Below are positions 52,808 to 62,380 of a stretch of 64,000 nucleotides of DNA, in pieces. A model generated the notes under the pieces. It was given only the letters and a program-made list of their open reading frames with translations. It ran no database searches and had not been told where the DNA came from. The position numbers and the translations under genes were made by a program. The stretch comes from Thermoprotei archaeon (lineage in GTDB: Archaea; Thermoproteota; Thermoprotei; Gearchaeales; Gearchaeaceae). Position 1 is the first letter of the stretch, and every line of letters begins with the position of its first letter. The DNA lies in the NCBI GenBank assembly GCA_017857595.1, contig JAFMCU010000004.1, forward strand, positions 1 to 64,000. Direction: 5' to 3'.

Positions 52808-54043
52808 ATGTCAGAATTAAACTCAGGGGAACTGATTAAACTAAAGCGATTAATTAAAGAATTGAAGAGTAAAGAAGGAAGAGGGACAGAGCTCATTTCT
52901 TTGTATATACCTGCAGGTAGGCAGATAGCGGATATAATGGACGTATTGAAAAGCGAATATTCACAAGCAGGAAATATAAAGGATAGAACAACGAGACATC
53001 ATGTTCAAGAATCATTAGTTAGTATAATGCAAAGATTGAAATTCTTTAATAAAGCATCAGAGAACGGGTTGGTTGTTTTTGCAGGTTATATTGCAGGTAA
53101 TGCTCCTGGTAATGAAAAATTTGAAATATATTTAATTGAACCACCTAAACCTATTTCTATTTATTTATACCGATGTGATTCTCATTTTCATACAGATATA
53201 TTAGAGGAAATGCTAAAAGTCGGAAACAAATACGGTCTTGTAGCTATAGATAGAGAAGAGGCATCATTTGCTATTTTAGAAGGAAGCAATCTTGAGATTC
53301 TTGAAACAATAACATCAGGTATTCCAGGTAAACATAGGGCAGGCGGTCAATCTGCTAGAAGGTTTGAAAGAGTTATCGAAATATTAGCACATGAATTTTA
53401 TAAAAGGATTGGGGAACGGATGGTTAAATATTATTTACAGGATAATAAAGTGGATGGTATCGTTCTAGGAGGGCCTGGACCCACAAAAAATGATTTTGTA
53501 GATGGAGACTATATACCAGCTGATCTTAAGAAATTAATCATTGGTGTTATTGATTTGGGATATTCAGGAGAAGAAGGAATCTATGAACTGTTACAACGGG
53601 GAAAAGAACTGTTACAAAAGGTAGAATTAGTTAAGCAAAAAGAAGAAATGGATAATTTTTTGAAATTGTTAAATGACGATCCTAAGAAATTAGCTATTGG
53701 CATAAAGGAAGTTATAAACGTCTTAAACCAAAAAAATATATCCAAATTATTAATTGTCGAAGATTCTATCATAAAAAAGGTTGAATATATATGCCAAAAT
53801 TGTAATACGCTAAATGAAGAAATTTTTGGAAATGATCCTCTTTTGAAAGTTAAACAAAACTTAAAATGTAAGATATGTGGTTCTGAGAACATAAAAATTA
53901 CATCTGAGAGGGATATTACTGATGAAATTGTAGATAAGGCTATAGAATTGGGCGCAGAAGTTATCTATTTAAGCAAAAATATTAGTGAAAGTGAATCGAT
54001 AAGATCTAATTTTCAGGGTATAGTTGCTATTTTAAAATACTAA
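52808..54043 (+). CDS. prf1: Peptide chain release factor aRF1
   Basis: 411 residues from the ATG at 52808 (an upstream ATG at 52778 would lie before the expected transcription start). The GGQ motif (RAGGQSARRFERV, near 179-181) triggers peptide release. The stop-codon recognition loop, usually NIKS, reads NIKD (56-59), and the C-terminal domain has a C-x2-C pair (YICQNC...CKICG). It recognises all three stop codons in archaea. Confidence 0.95.
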   Translation: MSELNSGELIKLKRLIKELKSKEGRGTELISLYIPAGRQIADIMDVLKSEYSQAGNIKDRTTRHHVQESLVSIMQRLKFFNKASENGLVVFAGYIAGNAPGNEKFEIYLIEPPKPISIYLYRCDSHFHTDILEEMLKVGNKYGLVAIDREEASFAILEGSNLEILETITSGIPGKHRAGGQSARRFERVIEILAHEFYKRIGERMVKYYLQDNKVDGIVLGGPGPTKNDFVDGDYIPADLKKLIIGVIDLGYSGEEGIYELLQRGKELLQKVELVKQKEEMDNFLKLLNDDPKKLAIGIKEVINVLNQKNISKLLIVEDSIIKKVEYICQNCNTLNEEIFGNDPLLKVKQNLKCKICGSENIKITSERDITDEIVDKAIELGAEVIYLSKNISESESIRSNFQGIVAILKY

Positions 54044-54105
54044 ATAATAAAGCAAAATCTGAATAAATTGAAGTATTTATTTGTTTTTATTAATATCATT
54101 AAAAA

Positions 54106-54777
54106 ATGCAATACGTTTTAAAAATAGGTGGTCATTTAATAACAGAAAATGAAGATTCATTCTTAAAATATTCTAATTTATTGCAGAATCTTGCAGTAAA
54201 ATACAAAAATTTTCATATCGTAATAGGCGGTGGAAAATGGGCAAGGAACTATATTAATATAGGTAGAAAATTGTACCTTCCTGAACCATACCTAGACTTC
54301 ATAGGAATACAAATAAGCCAAATTAATGCAAGTATAATTTATAAAATATTAGCTGAACAAAGTACTTTTGCATTTATAAGAAATTTTGATGAATTAATTC
54401 AAAAATTAAATGAAGGTAAAAGGATAATTTGTGGGGGTTTATTTCCTACAATTTCAACAACAACAGTAGCATGCATTGTTGCTGAATTGAGTAAATCTAT
54501 GTTATTATATGCTACAAATGTTGATGGTGTCTTTGATAAAGATCCGAATGTGTATAAAGATGCTAGATTAATTAAAAAGATGAACATAAATGATTTAATA
54601 AATATTATAACTCCAGCGCATTCTTCTTTAGCAGGTGATTATAAACTTTTTGATCCTCAATCTTTACAAATAATTAAAAGATCCAAAATCCCAGTAAGAG
54701 TATTCAATGGAAAAATAGAGGAAAATATAAAAAGAGCTTTGGAAAATGAAGATATTGGGACAATTGTGACTTCGTGA
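54106..54777 (+). CDS. pyrH: Uridylate kinase (archaeal UMP kinase)
   Basis: 223 residues, amino-acid-kinase fold. KIGGHLI at the N-terminus, VIGGGKWARNYI near 40, TNVDGVFDKDPNVYKDARLIKKM near 140 and FDPQSLQIIKRSKIPVRVFNG near 185 match archaeal PyrH. It phosphorylates UMP to UDP. The stop codon is followed after 1 nt by tRNA-Leu(CAA). Confidence 0.92.
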   Translation: MQYVLKIGGHLITENEDSFLKYSNLLQNLAVKYKNFHIVIGGGKWARNYINIGRKLYLPEPYLDFIGIQISQINASIIYKILAEQSTFAFIRNFDELIQKLNEGKRIICGGLFPTISTTTVACIVAELSKSMLLYATNVDGVFDKDPNVYKDARLIKKMNINDLINIITPAHSSLAGDYKLFDPQSLQIIKRSKIPVRVFNGKIEENIKRALENEDIGTIVTS

Positions 54778-54778
54778 T

Positions 54779-54864
54779 GCAGGGGTTCCCGAGCCTGGTC
54801 TAAGGGGCTGGACTCAAGATCCAGTGGCTTAAGGCCATCGTGGGTTCAAATCCCACCCCCTGCA
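54779..54864 (+). tRNA. tRNA-Leu (anticodon CAA)
   Basis: Class II tRNA, acceptor GCAGGGG/CCCCTGC, anticodon stem CTGGA/TCCAG with loop CTCAAGA (anticodon CAA), long variable arm, T arm GTGGG-TTCAAAT-CCCAC, discriminator A. It starts 1 nt after pyrH. Unlike the UAG isoacceptor it has no intron. Confidence 0.95.
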
Positions 54865-54887
54865 AAAAATTAAAAAAATTATTAATC

Positions 54888-55316
54888 TTAACTTTGAACT
54901 ATAGCTACAAAAGGAATTGTACCTGCACTTGTTTGAAGCACTCCATTTACAGTTTGGGAACTTAATGTTATGGTTGTACTTGATATTGCACTAAATGAAA
55001 CAACTGCGCCAGGATTAATGCTTAAAGTCGTAGTACCGCTTATATTCCATGTTATGTTGTTAATAATTACTGATGTTATATTAACTGGAATATTTCCAGC
55101 GTTTTTAACTGTAATGTATAAAGTATATGAGTTTGTATCTTTTACTATTACTGGTGTACCTTCAATTAGTAAAGCACCTTGCTTACTCGCTGAAGTTCCA
55201 AGGTTATACATCCATGTAATAACTACGCTTGCAATTGCTATAGATGCTATTATTAATAAGACCGCTACAATAGGGCCAGATATATCACCTTTTCTTTTTT
55301 TAAGCTTTTTATGCAT
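54888..55316 (-). CDS. Archaeal type IV pilin (class III signal peptide)
   Basis: 142 residues. The basic N-terminus KKLKKRKGDISGPIVAVLLI gives a class III prepilin signal (KRKG|DISGPIVAVLLIIASIAIASVV), cleaved by the PibD/FlaK-type peptidase after the Gly. The hydrophobic helix is followed by a Thr/Ser/Asn-rich beta domain. It is the only gene of the locus with the canonical pilin N-terminus, so it is the probable major subunit. It lies at the downstream end of the pilus gene string. Confidence 0.9.
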   Translation of the reverse strand: MHKKLKKRKGDISGPIVAVLLIIASIAIASVVITWMYNLGTSASKQGALLIEGTPVIVKDTNSYTLYITVKNAGNIPVNITSVIINNITWNISGTTTLSINPGAVVSFSAISSTTITLSSQTVNGVLQTSAGTIPFVAIVQS

Positions 55317-55355
55317 TCCAAAAAGACTTTATTTTTAGATATTTAAGCTCTGTAA

Positions 55356-55736
55356 TTAAGTAGCTACAACAAATATGCTATTATTATTGTATTGAAATAT
55401 GAAATCATAGCCAAAGCCTCCACCTTGAATATGCAAAGGAGATTTAATTATGGCTTGCTGATTCCCTAAATACACGATAAGCAAACTATAATTCAATGTT
55501 TGAATATAGATCAAAGCTGTTGTTAATAATTCTATTTTAATACTCGTATTATAATAAATAGAGTAAAAATAAATTTCTTCTAGAATGTTCTCTATTTTTG
55601 ATTTTAAATTTTTTAGCATAATTAAACTGTTTATACTTTGCATATTGTTGTAAATCGTGAATGTTGAAAACAGAATGACAGTAACTAGGAAAATTAAAGC
55701 GAATGTATTTAAAATTTCAACAATCGCTCTATCCAT
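55356..55736 (-). CDS. Pseudopilin-like single-helix protein (126 aa)
   Basis: 126 residues. It starts MDRAIVEILNTFALIFLVTVILFST: a short charged N-terminus and one long hydrophobic helix, then a beta-rich, Asn/Tyr-rich extracellular part. It lacks a clear class III cleavage site. It directly abuts the gene at 55737. I call it minor-pilin-like from topology and position; no family is recognised. Confidence 0.65.
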   Translation of the reverse strand: MDRAIVEILNTFALIFLVTVILFSTFTIYNNMQSINSLIMLKNLKSKIENILEEIYFYSIYYNTSIKIELLTTALIYIQTLNYSLLIVYLGNQQAIIKSPLHIQGGGFGYDFIFQYNNNSIFVVAT

Positions 55737-56435
55737 TTATATGTTGTTACTTAAGATATTCAAATCGAATTTGATGAATGAAAATTGTACGATATCGCCT
55801 TTATTAAGATATATCGAAGCGATTGTATAATTATTCAACATATAGTAAAGTGTTTCATTATATAAAGCAAACCACATAGCTTGAGCAGTCTTCTTATAAA
55901 CTTGAAAAGCTATCTCTTTTTCTCCAATTAACTTTTGTGAACTATTAATTTCGAGATAGATTACTTGTATATAATATTCATTTCGATTTTTCATTATTTT
56001 GCTTGAATTAATTTGGTAGAATATAATAGGCACTATTATATCTTGAAAATCTAAATAGTAAATTTTAGTGGAAGTTAAATTAGGTAAATATAAGCTTTTA
56101 AAAACTTTATCTGTTAATCCCAGTTGATATATTTTTATCGGTATTATTATGCTTTGCTGCCTTAAAACGAACTTTAAAGATAAATTATATATATTTGTAA
56201 AATATAAAAATGAATTGCCAATATTTAAAATAACTTTATTAAAAATAATCTTATTATTATATGTATCATTAATTATGTGTTGTATAAACTCTAATATCTC
56301 GTAATTATTTAACACAGGTTCTTTATTTGAAAATATTTTATAATTAGAATTGTAAAGATAAAAACCTATAATAGAACTAAAAGATATAACAAAAATTATC
56401 AATAAAGCCTTTACAATCGTATCAGATACATTCAC
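55737..56435 (-). CDS. Pseudopilin-like single-helix protein (232 aa)
   Basis: 232 residues. An N-terminal helix (IVKALLIIFVISFSSIIGFYLYN) after MNVSDT, then a long outer domain dominated by Ile, Tyr, Asn and Leu, with many beta strands. No cysteines of note. No family recognised; the N-terminal helix followed by an extracellular beta domain matches the other small proteins of the locus. Confidence 0.62.
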   Translation of the reverse strand: MNVSDTIVKALLIIFVISFSSIIGFYLYNSNYKIFSNKEPVLNNYEILEFIQHIINDTYNNKIIFNKVILNIGNSFLYFTNIYNLSLKFVLRQQSIIIPIKIYQLGLTDKVFKSLYLPNLTSTKIYYLDFQDIIVPIIFYQINSSKIMKNRNEYYIQVIYLEINSSQKLIGEKEIAFQVYKKTAQAMWFALYNETLYYMLNNYTIASIYLNKGDIVQFSFIKFDLNILSNNI

Positions 56436-56458
56436 AAAAAAATTTTTTATTTTATTAT

Positions 56459-58486
56459 TTAAAAACTGCTTAATAAAAGGGTTGTATTGGTATATTGTGA
56501 TGGTAACAATACATACGAACTACTAACGTTTGCTAAGGCTACTGACAAGGAATATATTGTTCCATTGTAATTTATAGTGATAATACCATAATTATCTGAA
56601 GTGAAAAATCCAAAAATAATATTGTTAATTATTACTTCAACTGTTGCATTAGATATTGGTTTTAGATTTAAAAAGTCAACTACTTGTAGAGAGATTGTAT
56701 TTAATGCATTTTGTTTTATTACATAATTTAATCCAATAGCAATAGTTGAATAGTTTATGTAAATATCAGAATACTTCAAATATGAGCCATCAGAGTATAT
56801 ACCTTTAACTTCAATTTGCCCATAAAAATTAGCTGCTAATAAATTAACTAGTGATGAGTTTATTATTACCGTAACATAGCCATTATTATCTATTGGTTTT
56901 CCTTCAATACCATAAGGTAGTAAAATAACATTAAGAAGACCTGACTTATTATAGATTGGATATTTCAAGTTAAACCAATAATATTGTAATATTAATATAG
57001 CTTTATTTCCATCATAATTGGAGTGGTCAAGCTTAATTTGAGGATAATCAATGTAAAATGAAGTGTTCAGGAAAATAGGTATTATAATGGATAATGGAAT
57101 TGTTTTAATGAAATATGTAATTTTAACATAAAACGAAAGGCTTAATTTATAAAAACCAGCACTTGTTCCTAATGCTACTGAACTATTAGTTGTTAATTGC
57201 TTTATTATAAATACAGGAGCTTGGTAATGATTAATTGCTAAAATAAAATTATTGAATATTATTGTATTTGATTGAAGAATGTTATTGTTATATTCTATTA
57301 AAAATGCATTCTGATTTGATGATAAGATAATATTAATAACTGATACGTTTATTATCTTACTATTAAATAACAAATTATTTGGAATATTTAATGATAAATA
57401 TAGAATAAATTTTACTTTCTCTCCCGGAATTCCAATAAAAATGTTTTTACTAGTTAAATTGTAATTATTTACATTAGAATCTATTAGTAAGAGAAAACCA
57501 TTAACATAATAATTTAATCCTCCACCACCGCCTCCTCCACTAGTACTAGATGCTTTATTATACATTATGGTAATTTTTGTATTATTATTTACAACAATTG
57601 TACCATTCGCAGGATTAGGAAAGTAAATTCCATCTGAAGCAGTAACAGATGAAGCGTTCCATTGATAAGTTCCGTATAAAAGATGAAAAACTATATTTTG
57701 TCCTGCTAATGCGGTTTGAGTTATGTTGCTAATGGACACTTTCCAATAAGAATTACCGATTAGTCCTTGCTCTGTAAAAGTTACATTAAACGTTCCCCCT
57801 TTTACGGACCCCTTTATGTATAACGCAATGAATTGATCAGTAGCTATAGTCTGTATTTTAAGCGTGGCTGTAGTTGTTGGGTTATAATAATTATTGACAA
57901 TTATATCATTAGATGCACTCCAATGATCATATTGGAAATTAGTAGGATATATTGCTTTAATTTGGTATGTTCCTGGTGTATAAATTGTTAAACCTCCATC
58001 ATTATAATTTGCATTATTAAACGATATTTGTGCAAAAGATACATGTTGATATCCGGTCGATGTTATCGCATAAACGTAGAAATATAGCCAAGGTTTTCTT
58101 ATGTACAAATTAATATACGATTTTCCTAAATTTTGTTGGAATAAAGTGACGGTTGTCGATGAGTTATAAGCGTTTTGTATTTTAATATTTGGGCTAGAAT
58201 CCCATTTAACAAAAATAAAACCTGTATATAATATAGCATCCAATTTATAATTACCTGTAACATATTCTATGCAAGAGTTCGCACTATAAACATTTCCATT
58301 AAACTTAATCAAAGCACCTGAGCTATATTGTGTAGCTAATCCTTGAGGGCTTTCCAAATATTCATAGAAGCACAACATTGAGGTATTTATTAAACTATGG
58401 TAATTCAATGAGTTAACGTTAGGCAAAGTTATAGCAAATACCATCAGTAATACTGGAACAATTTTTAGCGCTTTTCTTGAGTTCAT
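56459..58486 (-). CDS. Large secreted surface protein with repeat domains (675 aa)
   Basis: 675 residues with a Sec-type signal peptide (ALKIVPVLLMVFAITLPNVNS, cleavage near 27). The first 240 residues hold two or three PEGA-like modules (VKWDSSPNIKIQNAYNSSTTVTL, then YDHWSASNDIIVNN...TTTATL). Then comes FNVTFTEQGLIGNSYWKVSI with YGTYQWNAS, a motif recurrent in surface proteins of thermoacidophilic archaea. A Gly7 linker (residue about 316) leads to a 350-residue beta-rich part. No membrane anchor at the C-terminus. It is probably the adhesin, tip or sheath protein of the structure encoded here. Confidence 0.78.
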   Translation of the reverse strand: MNSRKALKIVPVLLMVFAITLPNVNSLNYHSLINTSMLCFYEYLESPQGLATQYSSGALIKFNGNVYSANSCIEYVTGNYKLDAILYTGFIFVKWDSSPNIKIQNAYNSSTTVTLFQQNLGKSYINLYIRKPWLYFYVYAITSTGYQHVSFAQISFNNANYNDGGLTIYTPGTYQIKAIYPTNFQYDHWSASNDIIVNNYYNPTTTATLKIQTIATDQFIALYIKGSVKGGTFNVTFTEQGLIGNSYWKVSISNITQTALAGQNIVFHLLYGTYQWNASSVTASDGIYFPNPANGTIVVNNNTKITIMYNKASSTSGGGGGGGLNYYVNGFLLLIDSNVNNYNLTSKNIFIGIPGEKVKFILYLSLNIPNNLLFNSKIINVSVINIILSSNQNAFLIEYNNNILQSNTIIFNNFILAINHYQAPVFIIKQLTTNSSVALGTSAGFYKLSLSFYVKITYFIKTIPLSIIIPIFLNTSFYIDYPQIKLDHSNYDGNKAILILQYYWFNLKYPIYNKSGLLNVILLPYGIEGKPIDNNGYVTVIINSSLVNLLAANFYGQIEVKGIYSDGSYLKYSDIYINYSTIAIGLNYVIKQNALNTISLQVVDFLNLKPISNATVEVIINNIIFGFFTSDNYGIITINYNGTIYSLSVALANVSSSYVLLPSQYTNTTLLLSSF

Positions 58487-58521
58487 CGAAATTTTTTTAT
58501 GATTTAATATAAAAGGCGCTA

Positions 58522-58980
58522 CTATTTTGAAATGCTAATGTATATAATCTTAGGATTAAAATAAAGAAAACTGATATAATTTATATTGTTCACAATTTGA
58601 AAATTTTTATCGAATGCTAGGTTGTAAATTATATGACTGCTGCTTATGTTTAATATAAGATTATTCGGATCTGATAAAAATTTTTTATATTGATTACTTA
58701 AGAGAGCATCTAAGGCAGGTCTAAACGATATAGTACCATTTTTGTTAATAACAATTATGCTATTAGGAGGTATGATTATTTTTATCGTAATCGAATATTG
58801 AATGTTTTCATATACGAAATTGATTGCTTCATTAATTTTAATTAAATCTTCTAAAACCACACTTTGATTAACATAATTAAAATAGAAAGCTATTTGCATT
58901 ACACTTGTGGCGTATGAGAAGCTAATTAGAATCAACAATGTAGAGACAACTAATATGCTAGAAATTATGTTAGACGCCAT
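58522..58980 (-). CDS. Pseudopilin-like single-helix protein (152 aa)
   Basis: 152 residues. It starts MASNIISSILVVSTLLILISFSYATS, one hydrophobic helix, then a beta domain (IKIIIPPNSIIVINKNGTISFRPAL). The N-terminus is even shorter than in other pilins. It lies 4 nt after the next gene upstream. No family recognised; minor-pilin-like by topology. Confidence 0.62.
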   Translation of the reverse strand: MASNIISSILVVSTLLILISFSYATSVMQIAFYFNYVNQSVVLEDLIKINEAINFVYENIQYSITIKIIIPPNSIIVINKNGTISFRPALDALLSNQYKKFLSDPNNLILNISSSHIIYNLAFDKNFQIVNNINYISFLYFNPKIIYISISK

Positions 58981-58984
58981 TGCT

Positions 58985-59716
58985 TTAAACTAAAACCCAC
59001 TCAACGATGCCATAACTATCAGTTAGACTTATAATAGTTTTTCCAATGCTAGAAGATGGTAATATAAAAATAAAGCTGTTTTTAGATTCTAAATAAACAA
59101 AATTACCTGTATTACTACCATTTATAGAAGGTGAGATTTCATTTAATACATTAACTTTTTTTCCATTAAAGTATGTTATGTAAGTATAATTAACGATAAC
59201 ATAGTAATAATTATAAATACTGGATTTTGATGTAATTACCTTTGCACTAGTTACGTTAGTAAAAAATAGTAATTCAAATTCATTTCTTATAGTTACAGAT
59301 GCATTAAAATAGGAACCATTACCTTTGTTAGAACTAGCTAAGATGCTTATTATGATAGGGTTATAGCTTGAATTCTTCAGCCAAGAAAAATCATAACTGG
59401 GAAGTATATCCATTATCTTTTTAAGGGATAAATAATAGTAATTTATAGCGGTATCTTTAGATAACTTAGCTAGCGTATTACTTATTAAAGGATTAAAGTT
59501 TGAATTTTCATATTGAGATAAAAGTATTTTAAATCCTGTATTTGTACCATTAGCTAAAATTTGTTCGAAAAAATAAAATGTTTCTATTAATTTATTTGTT
59601 GGATCAAACTCAACATATTTATAATTGACCAGTAAAGGATGAATTGTTAACGCAAATAATATTATTAAAATTGAAATTAAAGTTACTACAGGAATTAAAA
59701 CTTGAGCTTTTTTCAT
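58985..59716 (-). CDS. Pseudopilin-like single-helix protein (243 aa)
   Basis: 243 residues. The start MKKAQVLIPVVTLISILIILFALTIHP resembles prepilin N-termini (two Lys, then a hydrophobic helix). The outer domain is long, Asn/Ser/Tyr-rich and beta-rich. It overlaps the gene at 59713 by 4 nt. No family recognised. Confidence 0.63.
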   Translation of the reverse strand: MKKAQVLIPVVTLISILIILFALTIHPLLVNYKYVEFDPTNKLIETFYFFEQILANGTNTGFKILLSQYENSNFNPLISNTLAKLSKDTAINYYYLSLKKIMDILPSYDFSWLKNSSYNPIIISILASSNKGNGSYFNASVTIRNEFELLFFTNVTSAKVITSKSSIYNYYYVIVNYTYITYFNGKKVNVLNEISPSINGSNTGNFVYLESKNSFIFILPSSSIGKTIISLTDSYGIVEWVLV

Positions 59717-60120
59717 TCTTTGCTTATTGCTAAAATCAGAATGAAAAATTGAGTAGTATTACCATTTATTCCATTCAATATTAAAATTGAAGTTACCTCG
59801 TTTTTATTGGTAAAATCGGCTGTTTGAAAAGACCATATTATCGCCCAACTTTCATTATATAAAAATATTTTAAACCCATATTCCTTAGGAACTAAGCTAT
59901 AAAGAACTTTTATTAACACAGTAGGATTTTTAAAGATGTATTTAAGATAACCGTTTTCCACGATAAATCCTAAAGTACTACTTACAATATTTTGCTCATT
60001 GCCTAAACTGCTATTAGCTTCAGGTGTATAATACTGGTAAGCAATAATAGTTGCGCTAATTAAAATTAATGATGCTAACAAGGCCTCAATTATCCTTGCT
60101 TGAGCTCTATACTTCTCCAT
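59713..60120 (-). CDS. Pseudopilin-like protein (135 aa)
   Basis: 135 residues. MEKYRAQARIIEALLASLILISATIIAYQYY has the charged N-terminus followed by a helix with Glu early on (RIIEALLASL), close to the Glu5-type pilin motif. A 90-residue outer domain follows. It overlaps neighbours on both sides (4 and 14 nt), so translation is coupled. Confidence 0.66.
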   Translation of the reverse strand: MEKYRAQARIIEALLASLILISATIIAYQYYTPEANSSLGNEQNIVSSTLGFIVENGYLKYIFKNPTVLIKVLYSLVPKEYGFKIFLYNESWAIIWSFQTADFTNKNEVTSILILNGINGNTTQFFILILAISKE

Positions 60121-60511
60121 AAGTGTTGACTTTTATTGCGGTTATATTACCGTTAAGAAAGTAAGCATAGTAAATTTCTTGGTCGACAAATTCAGGAGGA
60201 ATTTTTCCTCCTTGATATATTATTTTGCTTAATATAGTTCCATTTACAACTTGAATAATGTATATTTGAACATAATAATAAATTCCTTTATCTAATTTTC
60301 CATCACATAAATTAGAAACATTGACGACTGAGTAAGATTTAGCGTTCATATATACAAAAGCGATTTCTTCAGCACAGCTTTGTAAATATGATAAACTTAC
60401 ATTTGCCTGTTGATAATTAATTAGATAAACTACGCTGTTTATCGACCAAATAGAAACAATTATTATTATGAAGGAACAAATTATTGCCTCAATTGAGCCC
60501 TCCATTATCAA
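60107..60511 (-). CDS. Pseudopilin-like protein (134 aa)
   Basis: 134 residues; the first two in-frame ATGs (60511 and 60505) both precede MEGSIEAIICSFIIIIVSIWSINSV. An early Glu (SIEAII) and one hydrophobic helix again fit pseudopilin topology. Outer part with two Cys (LQSCAEEIA, NLCDGK) that could form a disulfide. It overlaps the TadC-like gene by 4 nt. Confidence 0.64.
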   Translation of the reverse strand: MIMEGSIEAIICSFIIIIVSIWSINSVVYLINYQQANVSLSYLQSCAEEIAFVYMNAKSYSVVNVSNLCDGKLDKGIYYYVQIYIIQVVNGTILSKIIYQGGKIPPEFVDQEIYYAYFLNGNITAIKVNTYGEV

Positions 60512-62379
60512 AAGCTTCCAAATTTAATAATTTGAAAGATTTGCAAAACTAAAAATGCAATTAACAAACATATAATTGAGTTTTTTATTCCTTCAATATG
60601 GTTATATCCTAATGATCCTCCTAAATATCCTAATAATATAGAGTTTAGATATGAAGAAAAAAGCGCGATTTCATAAAGCCAATTAGGTGTTGCATTAATG
60701 ATAAAAAAAGAAGGACCTGTATATATTAAGTTGACTGTGTTAAATGCACTAACAAGATTATTCATAATTGATATAGAAATAGATATAGAAGCAGCTAACA
60801 AAGCTGTAACGAAATAACTAGAGTATTTAAAAAATCTTGTCTTAAGTTTATAGATTTTTCTGCTATTATCAAGCTTATCAACAAAATCTGATAATTCAGA
60901 ATAAATTATTGGATCTGCACCTGCTTGGTCTGTATATTCAATAATGCTAAATATTTGCTTAAACATTAACGGTAATCTTTCTTTAGTTAGCGCATTTGTG
61001 ATACTGGATCCAAATCTTTTTAGGAATACAAGTTTTCTTAAAAATAATTTTATGTATTCATCAAATCTGTCGATTATTTTTTCCAAAGCTTGTAACGGAC
61101 TATTCCCTTTCTTGATTTCTTCCGAGAGTTCTCTTATCATCTTTGGAATCGTATCTATTAGTTTTTCATGGTTTCGATATCTGTAGAAATTAAAATAGAA
61201 AAGACTAAATAATGTTATGATTGAAGGTATTAATAACATATAGCTTGGGTCGATGTTATAAAATCTGTATAGAAAAAATAGTATTGCTAAACTTGTGAAT
61301 AGCACCAAAAGTCCGTTCTTATAATCCATACTAGTAGATACTACAAGAAAAGATGGTATGCTACTTCTAAGAATGAATAAGAAAGCAGCGAAAAATAGAA
61401 TAGGAAGCACAATAAAAATAATAAATGCCATAAAAATGTTCATCCCAATAAAAATAGCAGATACTATCATTGTTATAGGCACCAGTATAAATACCAATAG
61501 TTGAGAAGCAAGAAGAACATTAAACTTTTCAAGTAAGTTTTCTATTTTCCTTTCCAATAGTTTAAAGCTATCTATCATTTTGCTCTTCATTATTTTATGC
61601 AATTCGATAGCTCCTGTAGAAGAAACTGTTATGAATAATTCTTTTAATTCAGGATGATATGCAATATGTGAATACTTTGAGATAGTTTCAATCGGGTTTA
61701 ACATATAAAGTATTCTTATTTTTTCTAGCTGCATGTAGATTTTTTTGAAGTAAGAAAAAAATGGATTTCTGCTTATAATTTCTATAATTATGTAGGGATT
61801 TATTCCAATAGTTAAAAAAGAAGTAAAAACTACGTAGAGCATTTGAATTTCTTTATCAAGGCCAGAATTTAAGTATGACTTCAATATAAAAGGTTTCAAA
61901 ATGATGTAAATTAAGTAGGCATTACTTATAGTTAGAGCAAAAATTAACACAGTAAAATTTATTCCTGAATGGATTTGCAAAAATAGCAGGACTAAATTAA
62001 AAATGAGACTCCTAGTAAAAGCATAAAATATCAACTTAACATAACTTACAGGATCTTCTTTTATTGAAGTGTAAAATAATATTTCTTTATATATTTCAAT
62101 CATTTTTTGTAGAAAATTTGTTTTTTGATTTAAAATATCATATAATTTTCTTTCTATTTTGCTAATATTAATGAATATTATAATTAATAAAAATATTGAT
62201 ACAATTTCAAATAATGATATATTCAAAAATATCATTTCCATTATATCTATAGTCAAAGTAATTATAAATGGTATATTTATTATTAATAATTTAATATCAG
62301 TAAAATATGTGTAATTTAAATTCTTAAATAAATTATTATGATTATCAATTAATAGTAAAAATTTTTTACTACTACTCAT
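60508..62379 (-). CDS. Pilus assembly membrane platform protein, TadC/FlaJ (GspF) family
   Basis: 623 residues with about nine or more membrane helices arranged in two T2SF-like halves. The second half has the diagnostic cytoplasmic segment IPKMIRELSEEIKKGNSPLQALEKII and later EYTDQAGADPIIYSELSDFVD, then a C-terminal helix bundle with LGYLGGSLGYNHIEGI. It anchors the ATPase and drives pilin insertion. It starts 1 nt after the ATPase gene ends. Confidence 0.88.
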   Translation of the reverse strand: MSSSKKFLLLIDNHNNLFKNLNYTYFTDIKLLIINIPFIITLTIDIMEMIFLNISLFEIVSIFLLIIIFINISKIERKLYDILNQKTNFLQKMIEIYKEILFYTSIKEDPVSYVKLIFYAFTRSLIFNLVLLFLQIHSGINFTVLIFALTISNAYLIYIILKPFILKSYLNSGLDKEIQMLYVVFTSFLTIGINPYIIIEIISRNPFFSYFKKIYMQLEKIRILYMLNPIETISKYSHIAYHPELKELFITVSSTGAIELHKIMKSKMIDSFKLLERKIENLLEKFNVLLASQLLVFILVPITMIVSAIFIGMNIFMAFIIFIVLPILFFAAFLFILRSSIPSFLVVSTSMDYKNGLLVLFTSLAILFFLYRFYNIDPSYMLLIPSIITLFSLFYFNFYRYRNHEKLIDTIPKMIRELSEEIKKGNSPLQALEKIIDRFDEYIKLFLRKLVFLKRFGSSITNALTKERLPLMFKQIFSIIEYTDQAGADPIIYSELSDFVDKLDNSRKIYKLKTRFFKYSSYFVTALLAASISISISIMNNLVSAFNTVNLIYTGPSFFIINATPNWLYEIALFSSYLNSILLGYLGGSLGYNHIEGIKNSIICLLIAFLVLQIFQIIKFGSF

Positions 62380-62380
62380 A

